Below the pieces are notes generated by a model. The model had not been told where the DNA came from, did not search any database, and was given only the letters and a program-made list of their open reading frames with translations. From Labilithrix luteola (lineage in GTDB: Bacteria; Myxococcota_A; Polyangia; Polyangiales; Polyangiaceae), in contig NZ_CP012333.1 in the NCBI RefSeq assembly GCF_001263205.1, positions 2,418,001 through 2,482,000 of the forward strand: a stretch of DNA of 64,000 nt, read 5' to 3'. Positions 26,048-34,852 of this stretch are shown here, in pieces (position 1 is the stretch's first letter; every line of letters starts with the position of its first letter). The position numbers and the translations under genes are program-made.

Positions 26048-27184
26048 ATGTCGACCCCCTCGCCCGCGCCCGAGCTCGTGGCCATTCGTGACGAGCTTGC
26101 CGCCAAGGACAGAGAGCTCGTGGCGATCCTCGCCGAGCGCATGCGGCTCATCCGCGAGGTCGCGCGCATCAAGGGAGAGAAAGGTCTTCCCTCGTTCGAC
26201 CGTGAGCGCGAGGGCGCGCATCTCGACGATCTGGTCGCGCTCGGTCGCACCATGAACGTGCCCGACGACGTGGTACGCGACGTCTACGCTCGCCTCTTCG
26301 CGGCTTCACGCCTCGAGCAGCGTCGCATCCTCCAGACGAAGGCCGAGCACTTCTCGGTCGGCATCATCGGCGCAACGCAAGGCATGGGCGCCTTCCTCGC
26401 GCGCGTCTTGAAGAACGGCGGCTTCGAGGTGGAGACGATGGGCCTCGGCGAAGGACCGAAGGCCGAAGAGGTCGCGTCGCGAAACGACCTCGTCATCGTC
26501 GCCGTGCCGATCGCCGCGACCGTGGACGTGATTCGTCGGATCGCTCCGCACGTTCGCCCCGGCGCGTGCCTCATGGACATCACGTCCATCAAGAGCGCGC
26601 CTCTGAAGGCCATGCTCGAGGCAGCCCCCGAAGGCGTCGACGTCGTCGCGACGCACCCGATGTTCGGCCCGCACGGCGGCGACTTCGATCGTCAGAAGGT
26701 CGTCCTGTGTCGTGGTCGCGGCGACGCCGCGTTCGCGCGCGTGAAGAAGCTCTTCGAGAGCTTCGGCGCCGAGACCATCGAGGCCACCGCCGAAGAGCAC
26801 GACGCGCAGATGGCGCTCATCCAGGTGCTCGTGCACGAAAAGACGATGGTGCTCGGCTCCGTGCTCGAGCGCCTCAAGGCCGACCTCGGCCGAAGCTTGC
26901 AGTTTGCAAGTCCGATCTATCGCACCGAGCTCGCCATGATCGGTCGCATGTTCTCGCAGCGCGCCGAGCTCTACGCGGACATCCTCACCGTCAACCCGGA
27001 GGCCCCTCGCCTCTCGCACGTCTTCGAACAAGAGGCGGCGCACTTCGCCCGCGCGGTGGCGATGGGCGATCGCGAATCGGTGGTGAAGCGCTTCCGCGAG
27101 GTCGCCGAGTTCATGAAGGACTTCGCCTCGTGGGCAAAAAAGCAGTCCGACGCCATTTTGGACGACCTCGTAAGGCACGGGTAA
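26048..27184 (+). CDS. tyrA: Chorismate mutase/prephenate dehydrogenase (T-protein)
   Basis: This 378-residue bifunctional enzyme converts chorismate to prephenate and then to 4-hydroxyphenylpyruvate for tyrosine. Residues 1-95 form an AroQ-type chorismate mutase (ELAAKDRELVAILAERMRLI, VARIKGEKG). From about 103 a Rossmann fold follows (VGIIGATQGMGAF) with the dehydrogenase signatures HPMFGP and EEHDAQMALIQVLVHE. The fusion order matches enterobacterial TyrA. The start codon is ATG 26048. It stands alone between PAP2 and kbl. Confidence 0.92.
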   Translation: MSTPSPAPELVAIRDELAAKDRELVAILAERMRLIREVARIKGEKGLPSFDREREGAHLDDLVALGRTMNVPDDVVRDVYARLFAASRLEQRRILQTKAEHFSVGIIGATQGMGAFLARVLKNGGFEVETMGLGEGPKAEEVASRNDLVIVAVPIAATVDVIRRIAPHVRPGACLMDITSIKSAPLKAMLEAAPEGVDVVATHPMFGPHGGDFDRQKVVLCRGRGDAAFARVKKLFESFGAETIEATAEEHDAQMALIQVLVHEKTMVLGSVLERLKADLGRSLQFASPIYRTELAMIGRMFSQRAELYADILTVNPEAPRLSHVFEQEAAHFARAVAMGDRESVVKRFREVAEFMKDFASWAKKQSDAILDDLVRHG

Positions 27185-27250
27185 GCCACAAAACGGCAGC
27201 GCCGCGGCGACTCTTGCGAGGGCCGCGGCGCACCAACGAACCCTAGGCGG

Positions 27251-28447
27251 TCAGGCGATAACGCCTAGTTCCTTGCCGACCTTTGCGAAGGCGGCGACGG
27301 CGCGGTCGATCTGCTCGTCGGTGTGCTGGGCCGAGAGCTGGACGCGGATGCGCGCCTGGCCCTTCGGAACGACCGGGAAGAAGAAGCCGATGACGTAGAT
27401 GCCCTCGTCGAGGAGCTTCTTCGCCATCTCCTGCGAGAGCTTCGCGTCGCCGAGCATGACGGGGACGATCGGCGTCTCGCCGTCCTTCACCGTGAGGCCG
27501 GCCTTCGTCACGCCGTCGCGGAAGCGCTTGGCGTTCGCCATGAGCTTGTCGCGGAGCGCCGTCGAGCTCGAGAGGAGGTCGACGACCGCCGAAGCTGCGC
27601 CGGCGATCGCGGGCGCGATCGAGTTCGAGAAGAGGTACGGGCGCGAACGCTGGCGAAGCAGATCGATGATCTCCTTCTTGCCCGTGGTGAAGCCGCCGGC
27701 CGCGCCGCCGAGGGCCTTGCCGAGCGTCGACGTCATGACGTCGATGCGGCTCTGGACGCCGAAGTGCTCGGGCGTGCCGCGGCCCGTCTTGCCGATGAAG
27801 CCGCTCGCGTGCGAGTCGTCGACCATGACCATCGCGTTGTACTTCTCGGCGAGGTCGCAGATGACGTCGAGCTTCGCGAGGTAGCCGTCCATCGAGAAGA
27901 CGCCGTCGGTCGCGATCATGCGAAGGCGCTTGCCCTGGGTCTTCTTGAGCGCCTCTTCGAGCTCGCCCATGTCGCCGTTCGCGTAGCGATGACGCTCGGC
28001 CTTGCAGAGGCGGATGCCGTCGATGATCGAGGCGTGGTTGAGCGCGTCGGAGATGATCGCGTCTTCTTCACCGAGCAGCGTCTCGAAGAGACCGCCGTTC
28101 GCGTCGAAGCACGACGAGTAGAGGATCGTGTCCTCGGTGCCGAAGAAGTTCGAGAGCTTGTTCTCGAGCTCCTTGTGGAGGTCCTGCGTGCCGCAGATGA
28201 AGCGCACGGAGCTCATACCGAAGCCGTGCGTGTCGATCGCGCGATGCGCGGCGGCGATCACCTCGGGATGCGAGGAGAGGCCGAGATAGTTGTTCGCGCA
28301 GAAGTTGAGGACCTTCTGCTCCTTGCCCTCGCCCACGCCGATCTCGGCAGCCTGGGGGGTAACGATGATGCGCTCTTCCTTGTAGAGGCCCGCCTCGCGG
28401 ATCTCGCCCAGGGTGCTTGAATAGATGTCCTTTGCTCGGCCGAACAT
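27251..28447 (-). CDS. kbl: Glycine C-acetyltransferase (2-amino-3-ketobutyrate CoA ligase)
   Basis: This 398-residue PLP enzyme converts 2-amino-3-ketobutyrate plus CoA to glycine and acetyl-CoA, the second step of threonine breakdown. Family landmarks are NFCANNYLGLSSHPEV, the PLP-lysine motif TSTLGKALGG, DDSHASGFIG and FVVPKGQARIR-type C-terminal sequence. Length is normal. The partner threonine dehydrogenase lies at 29741, about 1.3 kb away in the opposite direction, so they are not one operon but probably one pathway. Related alpha-oxoamine synthases are less likely because the kbl-specific N-terminus is well kept. Confidence 0.93.
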   Translation of the reverse strand: MFGRAKDIYSSTLGEIREAGLYKEERIIVTPQAAEIGVGEGKEQKVLNFCANNYLGLSSHPEVIAAAHRAIDTHGFGMSSVRFICGTQDLHKELENKLSNFFGTEDTILYSSCFDANGGLFETLLGEEDAIISDALNHASIIDGIRLCKAERHRYANGDMGELEEALKKTQGKRLRMIATDGVFSMDGYLAKLDVICDLAEKYNAMVMVDDSHASGFIGKTGRGTPEHFGVQSRIDVMTSTLGKALGGAAGGFTTGKKEIIDLLRQRSRPYLFSNSIAPAIAGAASAVVDLLSSSTALRDKLMANAKRFRDGVTKAGLTVKDGETPIVPVMLGDAKLSQEMAKKLLDEGIYVIGFFFPVVPKGQARIRVQLSAQHTDEQIDRAVAAFAKVGKELGVIA

Positions 28448-28754
28448 GGCGCTCTTCTAGCCGAGCGCCCACCCGACGAAAACGGGCATGGATGGATCGG
28501 ACTTCCACCAGATCGAGCCGACGCGACGGCAGCGCTTATTGAAGTGCGGGGCGAAGCCCATCCATGACGCCTTTCACGCGAGGCCTGGAAAACAGGGGGG
28601 AGAGAAAAACGTCGTTGGAGACCATGTGTGCGGCTCGGCGCTTGCACATTACATGGTTGTGGAGTACACGCGTCACGCCGTTCGGGGCCGGCATTTCGGG
28701 GTCGAACGGGTCACGCGGGCCACGCACCTCACGGACCGCCTCGGAGATCTCGTC
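28448..28754. other. 307-bp gap upstream of kbl and a small regulator
   Basis: The region must hold divergent promoters for kbl and the winged-helix gene. ATGGATGG (28489-28496) has a complementary CCATCCAT about 70 bases downstream. I see no convincing -35/-10 pair and no coding frame with protein character. Confidence 0.4.
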
Positions 28755-29036
28755 ATGAACTCGATCGATACCCGCTCTCTCGCCGCTCACGTCATCCGCC
28801 TCCTCGGCGTTGCCCAGGCCAAGGGTCGCGTGGCGCGCCTCGACGAGGTGGCCTCCGAGCTCGACGTCCGCCGGACCGACGTTCGCGCGGTGGTCTCCCG
28901 CCTCCACGCGGAAGGGCACGTCGATGCGCTGCGCATGAAGCTCACCATGAGCGGCCTCGGCATTGCGGCTGCGCTTTCCGGTAGCAAGCTCCGCACTCCG
29001 CGGCGCCACGAAGAAGCCGTCGCCCGCGTCGCCTGA
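28755..29036 (+). CDS. Small winged-helix DNA-binding-like protein
   Basis: This 93-residue protein begins at ATG 28755. It shows a winged-helix pattern: a helix (AAHVIRLLGVAQAKG), the turn-recognition unit RLDEVASELDVRRTDVRAVV, the helix SRLHAEGHVDAL and a short beta-wing. The Arg-rich tail (KLRTPRRHEEA) would bind DNA. No effector domain is present. It lies divergently from kbl and could regulate it, but that is inference from position. Upstream in-frame sequence lacks protein character. Confidence 0.6.
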   Translation: MNSIDTRSLAAHVIRLLGVAQAKGRVARLDEVASELDVRRTDVRAVVSRLHAEGHVDALRMKLTMSGLGIAAALSGSKLRTPRRHEEAVARVA

Positions 29037-29081
29037 GCTTCGAGACAGCGCTGCGGCACCAGGCTTGCTGCCTGTTCCCTC

Positions 29082-29558
29082 ATGGCCGCAGCGATCGCGA
29101 GGACGAGCTTTGGCGCACACCCCGCGCGCGTCCTGCTCTTCGTGACTCTCGCTTTTGGCGTGGCCGGCATCGGGGTCTTCGCCGCGTGTGATGTCGAACC
29201 CCGACATCGAATCGAGCCCGCCCCCGTGCCGGTGCTCGATGCTTCGGCGGCCCTCTTCACGCTGCGATGGACGGTGGACAGCGTGAGCCTCCCGTCCGAA
29301 TGCGAAGCGCGGAACGCCGCGGCGACGCAAATCACCGTCACGACTCCGAGGAACGAAGTCTTCAGCGTCTCCCAGGTAGACTGCCGAGCGTTCAGTGCGA
29401 GCATCGTCCTCGCCGCTGGAAGCTACGAGGCCGACGCCGTCCTCATCGACGGCCTGGGCACCGTCGTCTCGCAGAGCGCGCACGTCAACCGCTTCACGGT
29501 CGTGGGCAACGACGAAGCGCTCCGAATCGTCGACCTCGAGCCTCTCCCCGCCTATTGA
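29082..29558 (+). CDS. Lipoprotein, hypothetical, 158 aa
   Basis: This protein has a hydrophobic signal (ARVLLFVTLAFGVAGIGVF) and a lipobox-like AAC. The mature part reads as a beta-sandwich: alternating strands (ALFTLRWTVDSV, TQITVTTPRNEVFSVSQVDC, SASIVLAAGSYEADAVLID, ALRIVDLEPLP). Three cysteines remain after the anchor Cys. It resembles the small lipoproteins often seen in myxobacteria, but no named family is recognised. It is in the same direction as the winged-helix gene, 45 bases away. Confidence 0.6.
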   Translation: MAAAIARTSFGAHPARVLLFVTLAFGVAGIGVFAACDVEPRHRIEPAPVPVLDASAALFTLRWTVDSVSLPSECEARNAAATQITVTTPRNEVFSVSQVDCRAFSASIVLAAGSYEADAVLIDGLGTVVSQSAHVNRFTVVGNDEALRIVDLEPLPAY

Positions 29559-29740
29559 GCGCGAGCGCAACGTCACGCGATCACGGCACGTGACGAGCGG
29601 TGACGAGCAGGTGAAGCGCGACCACACGAGTACGTCGCAGTGCGTCGTTAGCTCGACCGCAAGAGCGATGTCGATGACGCAGAGAACGGGGCCGGGACCC
29701 GCTTGCGGGCGCACGGATGGACGCCTAGCGTGCGACGCCG

Positions 29741-30766
29741 ATGAGCAAGCCTGTCGTTCTCGTTACCGGTGCGAATGGTGAGATCGGTCGTACGTTGCTG
29801 CAACGCCTTCACGCCGAAGGCAACTACCGGGTCGTCACGGTCGACCTGACGCCGCTTCCCGAGAAGTACCGGCAGTACTGCCTCGAGACGTACGCCGGCA
29901 ACATCATGGACCGCTACCTCCTCGATCAGGTCGCGGCGCATCACGAGATCGAAGTCGTCTTCCACCTCGCGGCGCTCCTCAGCACGCGTGGTGAGCGCGA
30001 TCCCGAGCTCGCGCACCAGGTCAACGTCGAGGGCACGCTCCACCTGCTCCGCGTGGCGCAGAACCAGTCGCAGCGCCTCGGTCGTCCGGTTCGCTTCATC
30101 TTCCCGAGCTCGATCGCCGTCTACGGCATGCCCTCGGTCGAAGAGAAGACCAGGGCCGGCGCGGTCGTCGAAGACGCGTACAACACGCCGATCACGATGT
30201 ACGGCTGCAACAAGCTGTACTGCGAGCACCTCGGTCGCTACTTCACCAACTACTTCCGCCAGCTCGGCGCCCTCGCGAACGCGGCCCGCCTCGACTTCCG
30301 CTCGATCCGCTTCCCGGGCCTCATCTCGGCGGAGACGGTTCCCACCGGCGGCACCAGCGACTTCGGCCCCGAGATGCTCCACGCTGCGGCCCAGGGCCAG
30401 GCGTACAAGTCCTTCGTCGGCCCCGACGCGCGCATCCCCTTCATGGCGATGCCCGACGCGGTCACCGCGCTCCTCACGCTCCTCGAGGCCGATCGCGAGA
30501 AGCTCACCGACACGGTCTACAACGTGACGGCCTTCAGCCCCACCGCCGGCCAGATCGCCGACCGCGTCCGCAAGGCCTTCCCGGGCGCCGACATCACCTT
30601 CGAGCCCGACGCGGTTCGCTCGAAGATCGTCGACTCGTGGCCCGCCGACATGGACGACTCGCGCGCCCGCAAGGACTGGGGCTGGAAGCCCGCCTACGAC
30701 GTCGACCGCGCCTTCGACGAGTACCTCATCCCGACCATCCGCAAGCGCTACGCCGAATCGCGCTGA
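29741..30766 (+). CDS. tdh: NAD-dependent L-threonine 3-dehydrogenase (SDR/epimerase type)
   Basis: This 341-residue SDR-fold enzyme has the nucleotide-binding motif GANGEIG near the N-terminus, the Ser of FIFPSSIAVYG, and the YxxxK pair in MYGCNKLYCEH. The conserved GTSDFGPEMLHAA segment and RSIRFPGLIS point to the UDP-galactose-epimerase-like threonine dehydrogenases, which oxidise L-threonine to 2-amino-3-ketobutyrate. The presence of kbl 1.3 kb away strongly supports this substrate. A sugar-epimerase role is less likely. A terminator follows. Confidence 0.88.
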   Translation: MSKPVVLVTGANGEIGRTLLQRLHAEGNYRVVTVDLTPLPEKYRQYCLETYAGNIMDRYLLDQVAAHHEIEVVFHLAALLSTRGERDPELAHQVNVEGTLHLLRVAQNQSQRLGRPVRFIFPSSIAVYGMPSVEEKTRAGAVVEDAYNTPITMYGCNKLYCEHLGRYFTNYFRQLGALANAARLDFRSIRFPGLISAETVPTGGTSDFGPEMLHAAAQGQAYKSFVGPDARIPFMAMPDAVTALLTLLEADREKLTDTVYNVTAFSPTAGQIADRVRKAFPGADITFEPDAVRSKIVDSWPADMDDSRARKDWGWKPAYDVDRAFDEYLIPTIRKRYAESR

Positions 30767-30793
30767 TCGAAATTCGATAAGCCGAATAGGCAA

Positions 30794-30830
30794 AAGAGGC
30801 GCGCTGGCTTTTCCGAGCCGCGCGCCTCTT
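30794..30830 (+). terminator. Terminator after tdh
   Basis: AAGAGGCGCGCTGGCT pairs with AGCCGCGCGCCTCTT with one bulged base, then CTCATTT. It lies 27 bases after the tdh stop. Confidence 0.7.
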
Positions 30831-30972
30831 CTCATTTCCGCGAAGCCAAACTCGCAACGCCACGAGAAGGTGTTTCGGCGCAGCGCAGGCCTGCTTTGGT
30901 GGCACGTCTGCCCAGAACGGATATCGTCCCGCAAGCGCCGGTTTCCGTGACCTCGATCTGGAGCCTCCTGAA

Positions 30973-32397
30973 ATGACGAATTGGTCGCGTACCGTTGCCA
31001 TCGCTGTCGCGGCCATTCCTTTGGCCATTGGCGTTGCTGGTGGATGTTCCGGTGCCCTCGAGGAGGCCGGAACCGACGACGGTGGTGACGTCGACGCCGC
31101 GCCCGACGGCACGCGACCGAAACCGTCCCGCGGTGGGGCTGCCGATGCACGCGTCGACAGCTCCGCGGGACCGCCGACGGGGAAGACCATTCCTGCCGGG
31201 TGGTCGCTGTTTGCCGATTACGATCCGGCATGCGGCTTCTACATTCCTGACGACAAGGCTCACTTGCCGGAGCCCTATCGCTGGGAATCCTGCTCAGTGC
31301 TGGAAGCCGGCCACGGCATGCCCGGTCCGGACAGCATGGATTGCCGTCGCATGGTCACCGATTGGCAGGCCGCCGAGGGGCCGAACCTCCTGGTCGAAAG
31401 TGCGGCGGAGGTCGTCGATGGGAAGGCGCGGCTCGAGGTCACTCGAATCGTCGGCGATATCGGTTACGTCGTCGTCGCCGACGCCGATGGTCCCGTGCAC
31501 AACTCGCTACTGCTGACCGGCGGCTGCGGCATCAAACCTGGTTCGATGAACGGGGGAAAGGCCGTCTATCGCATTTATGATTCGGACAACGACTTCACGA
31601 TCGGCGGCGCCATTGGAGGCAGCGTCGATAGCTTGCAGCCGGTGGTTTACCTTCCCAAAGGGCATCGCTCCACGAGCACATTTTCTCAACAGTTCGACAT
31701 CGGCGCACGTTACCTCGTCGAAGAGGTCGGATCAGCGGACCCCGTCTATGCGCTCGATTCGATGACCCAGATCGCAACGATCGCCGTCGCGCCGGAGGAC
31801 TTCGGGATGATCTATGCGGGCTACCGTTTCTCCGGTGACGACGTGTTCTGGGAAGGCGGAACCTCGATCCGTAGCGCCGTCAAAGTGTGGACGCGGGCTG
31901 GAGGGGTGAAGACCCTCGTAGGCTGGCCCAACGATTACACGCGGTCGGCAAGTGGCATCGGCACCGATGGGGTCGACATGGTCTGGCTCGAGGAAAATGG
32001 CCTGATCAGCGAAGGCATCTACTCGGATTACCAGGTCTGGACGGCGAAATATTCGACCGATCCCGCCGCGGTGGCGACGAACAAGCGACATGTTCTGGCC
32101 GATACGCTGGGCAGCTACTCGGAGAGATTCGTCGTGGGTTGTGGTTACGCTGCCATCGCGATCCACCCCAACACCGATTGGGGGCAGGCCTACGGCGTGC
32201 GCGTCGTCCGGCTCGCCGACGGCGTCTCATGGACCGTATACAACGAGTCGGCCCCCCAGGTCTCCGACCTCGTGATCCAGCGACCGCTCGCGGTCACCTG
32301 CGACGAGGTCTTCGCGCGTGGGTTGAGCAAGCGCACCGACGACGAGCTGGTGCGCATTCGCATCGACTCGCTCGGCCCCGGTATCGCTCCGCAGTAG
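30973..32397 (+). CDS. Large secreted lipoprotein, function unknown
   Basis: This 474-residue protein has a signal peptide and lipobox (GVAGGC, SGAL). An Asp/Gly/Pro-rich linker (about residues 30-70) precedes a folded domain of about 400 residues with several cysteines (DPACGFYIP, SMDCRRM, GGCGIKPG, VVGCGYAAI, VTCDEVF). The pattern of short hydrophobic strands with WT/WL motifs (AVKVWTRAGG, DMVWLEENG, YQVWTAKYS) suggests a beta-propeller surface protein. No catalytic motif is evident. It is followed by a copy of the R2 palindromic repeat. Confidence 0.65.
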   Translation: MTNWSRTVAIAVAAIPLAIGVAGGCSGALEEAGTDDGGDVDAAPDGTRPKPSRGGAADARVDSSAGPPTGKTIPAGWSLFADYDPACGFYIPDDKAHLPEPYRWESCSVLEAGHGMPGPDSMDCRRMVTDWQAAEGPNLLVESAAEVVDGKARLEVTRIVGDIGYVVVADADGPVHNSLLLTGGCGIKPGSMNGGKAVYRIYDSDNDFTIGGAIGGSVDSLQPVVYLPKGHRSTSTFSQQFDIGARYLVEEVGSADPVYALDSMTQIATIAVAPEDFGMIYAGYRFSGDDVFWEGGTSIRSAVKVWTRAGGVKTLVGWPNDYTRSASGIGTDGVDMVWLEENGLISEGIYSDYQVWTAKYSTDPAAVATNKRHVLADTLGSYSERFVVGCGYAAIAIHPNTDWGQAYGVRVVRLADGVSWTVYNESAPQVSDLVIQRPLAVTCDEVFARGLSKRTDDELVRIRIDSLGPGIAPQ

Positions 32398-32440
32398 CGC
32401 GAGGTTCAACCGCGACGAGAGAAGGGCTGAGAGCCAGGCC

Positions 32441-32538
32441 TCTCTCCTTCGAAACACCACCGACTCGATGCCCACGACACCGTCCATTTCGGGCGGCGTC
32501 GTGGCGCGAGTCGAAAGTTGCCGAATTCAAGTTTCGCC
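32441..32538. repeat. R2 palindromic repeat, copy A
   Basis: The unit contains CCGACTCGATGCCCACGACACC and, after a short loop, the complementary GGCGTCGTGGCGCGAGTCG, followed by a conserved TTGCCGAATTCAAG tail. It matches copies at 59284 and 63020 with few changes and lies just after a gene end. Confidence 0.8.
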
Positions 32539-32684
32539 AGCGACCGCGCTCGACGTCGGTCCCGACGCAGGGCAGCGCGCGCAGCATCCCCATCGACGAG
32601 ACGCCACCGCTTGACGTGATTTTTTGTGAGCGCGCTACGTTCGTCGACACGCGGGGGCGTCAGATGACGGTTGCGCAGCGCGCG

Positions 32685-34007
32685 TCACCGCTCATCATCG
32701 CGATTCGGTAGCGACTCGGCATACGTTGCCAGCCATCCGCCGGGGGGACTGAGATCGAGTCCGTCGGGCTTGCGCGAAGCCCGCCCCGACAAGAGGAAGC
32801 GCTCCCCGCGATACGCCCACACACGCAGGTCGACCCAGAGCTCGACGCCATCGCTCGTCGACAGGCGCGATTTCGGCGCGCTTCGCTGCGCGACATACGC
32901 GTGCCCCTTCTTCAGCAACCGCCGCAGGCGCGTGCGCCCGACTCGGGCCCCGGGGAGAAGGCCATGGCTCGCAAAACCGTGGCACGGCTTGAAGAACAGG
33001 CTGTCCCTCTGCGAGACGAGCTCGTCGACATTCTCTTCGCGAAGAAGGCGCGTTTCGGGAACGTGAGCGCCGAGGAATTTGCGCTCCTCCGGCAAAATGC
33101 CAACTTCTGAATCCCGCACTTGGGTCGACAACCATTCGAGCAAGCGCTTGTCGCTGCGTGTCGAATACGTAAATGGATTTGGCGCAACGTAAACGCTCCG
33201 ACTTTCGTAGGCGGCGCGTACGGCGGAGAATTCTTCACCTTCCCATAGGAAATCGGTCGATCGATTCACGACGAAGCGAATCGGCGTGTCGTCGTGGAAC
33301 AAGCATTTGCCGTCCCATTTCGTCTCGGAGGGAGAGGCGATTTCCGAGATCCATCCTGCAGCGCGGCAGATTCGTTGCAAGAGCACGAGCTCCTGTCGGA
33401 ATCGGCCGACCTGCATCGACTCTCGGTCGTCGAGGATGAGCACGGGACCGTGTAGGGGCTCACCGAAGAACGCCTCACCTTCGGCACGAATCATCGCAAG
33501 GAGTTTTGCTGCGAACGAGTCGTAGGAGGCAGGAGCTTCGATCGAGCCTCGTTGGGCGACGTTACCGAGCTCGAAATGGTGCCGGTTCAGGAGCGCAGCG
33601 AGCAGGAAGCCCGAGCCATTGTCGTTGAACTCGACGAGCTGCCACTCGCTTGGTCGATCGGGCGGGACATGAAAGTCCCACGCGCTGAAGAAGCAAGTCT
33701 CCGGCCGAGCTACGCGTGCGACCTCCGCGGCGTCCACGGTCACGGTCGTTTGCCAAGCTTCACGCGTCGTGATGCGGTCGAACAGACGAACGAACGCTTC
33801 GATTTCCGCGAGGACCGAATGCGGAATGACCTGATGGACCGGCGCGATGCTGAGCCGCGCCTGCACGTCGGACAGGCCGGCATCCCGCAATGCCGCGACC
33901 ACTCGATCTTGGACGTCCACGACGGCTAGACCGAGCAGCAAGAGACGTACGCGCTCTTTCGCGCACCGCTTGGGCTGGTGAACCACGCTGCCTCGTGGCT
34001 CCGGCAC
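32685..34007 (-). CDS. Hypothetical protein with ATP-grasp-like features
   Basis: This 440-residue cytosolic protein is not a family I can name. Its C-terminal half contains an ATP-grasp-like pattern: a basic strand with Lys (DSLFFKPCHGFASHGLLPG), then YVAQRSAPKSRL and WVDLRVWAYRG, resembling the nucleotide-binding loop and the metal-binding strand of peptide/ligase enzymes. The middle (VLILDDRESMQVGRF, CLFHDDTPIRFVVNRS) resembles the pre-ATP-grasp domain. A role as amide ligase is an inference. It is monocistronic and convergent with the 30973 gene. Confidence 0.55.
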   Translation of the reverse strand: MPEPRGSVVHQPKRCAKERVRLLLLGLAVVDVQDRVVAALRDAGLSDVQARLSIAPVHQVIPHSVLAEIEAFVRLFDRITTREAWQTTVTVDAAEVARVARPETCFFSAWDFHVPPDRPSEWQLVEFNDNGSGFLLAALLNRHHFELGNVAQRGSIEAPASYDSFAAKLLAMIRAEGEAFFGEPLHGPVLILDDRESMQVGRFRQELVLLQRICRAAGWISEIASPSETKWDGKCLFHDDTPIRFVVNRSTDFLWEGEEFSAVRAAYESRSVYVAPNPFTYSTRSDKRLLEWLSTQVRDSEVGILPEERKFLGAHVPETRLLREENVDELVSQRDSLFFKPCHGFASHGLLPGARVGRTRLRRLLKKGHAYVAQRSAPKSRLSTSDGVELWVDLRVWAYRGERFLLSGRASRKPDGLDLSPPGGWLATYAESLPNRDDER

Positions 34008-34088
34008 GCCGTCGAGCTTCCACGTTTGGACGGGGGACGTTCCCGCCGCCAGTCTAGATACGACTGGCGGCCGCCGCCGTTGTCTCGC

Positions 34089-34544
34089 TCAGCGGAAGCT
34101 GCCGGCGACTTGTCGCGTGGCGAGGTTCAGCCGATTCCAGACGTTGATCGCGCCAATCTCGAGCAAGAGCCCCGAGAGCGCCTTCTCGTCGTAATGGCGG
34201 GCGGCCTCGGTCCAGATCTCGTCCGTCACGGCTTCCGGTCGATCCGCTACGCGAGTAAGCGCTTCCGTGAGCGCAAGGGCGGCGCGCTCCGCGTCGGTGA
34301 AGTACGGCGCCTCGCGCCAGGCTGCCACCAAGTGCACGCGCTGATCCGTGTCGCCGCTCCTCTTCGCGTCGTTCGCGTGCATCTCGACACACACCGCACA
34401 ACCGTTGATCTGGCTCGCGCGGAGGTGAACGAGGTGGATCGTCTTCTCCGGCACGCCGCTGCTGTGCGTTGCCTTCGATAGCGCAAGGAGGGCCTTCATT
34501 GCTTCGGGAATGACCATCGCCGGCTGCTTCATACGTGCTTGCAT
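34089..34544 (-). CDS. AhpD-like carboxymuconolactone decarboxylase-family protein
   Basis: This 151-residue all-helical protein has the AhpD active-site pattern: Cys-x2-Cys and His in NGCAVCVEMHANDAK, followed by the helix RVHLVAAWREAPYFTDAERAA. Members are alkylhydroperoxidase-like and often act in peroxide defence or as trimeric decarboxylase homologues. The N-terminus (MKALLALSKAT) fits the family start. No AhpC partner is visible nearby, so the physiological partner is unknown. Confidence 0.85.
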   Translation of the reverse strand: MQARMKQPAMVIPEAMKALLALSKATHSSGVPEKTIHLVHLRASQINGCAVCVEMHANDAKRSGDTDQRVHLVAAWREAPYFTDAERAALALTEALTRVADRPEAVTDEIWTEAARHYDEKALSGLLLEIGAINVWNRLNLATRQVAGSFR

Positions 34545-34852
34545 GATTTCTCTCCTTCGCTTCTCTCGTCTCAGACGTTCATGACCGGGCGCCCTTCGGT
34601 CTGACCACGTGGGCTGCTTCGGTTTGCGGAAAGGCCTCTTTTTCGCCCTTCTGCACGGTTAACGTTCGGTCCCCCGGGCATCCGACAAATTTCTTCGCGG
34701 GAGTCGGTCGAATCCGGGAAGGCCCCTCGGCCGGCACTTTGGCCTCGCAGGAGGCCGAGCCCGTCGCGACCGGCGCCGGTCACTGCGCTCCGTCCGTAGG
34801 CGATTGATCTGGATCATCTCGCGGCAAAAGGGCTCGCGCTAAACGAGCTGCC
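34545..34852. other. 308-bp gap upstream of the fatty-acid operon
   Basis: This spacer should contain promoters for the minus-strand AhpD-like gene and for the fatty-acid operon starting at 34853. I cannot point to clear promoter boxes or operators. Short frames here lack protein features. Confidence 0.4.

Noticed and set aside
27323..28420. Plus-strand open frame opposite kbl
   Set aside because: kbl is clearly a real enzyme on the other strand; the antisense frame is Arg/Glu/Val-rich with no motifs.
34571..34783. 70-codon minus-strand frame in the gap before the fatty-acid operon
   Set aside because: No ribosome-binding site, biased composition and no motif; treated as chance.
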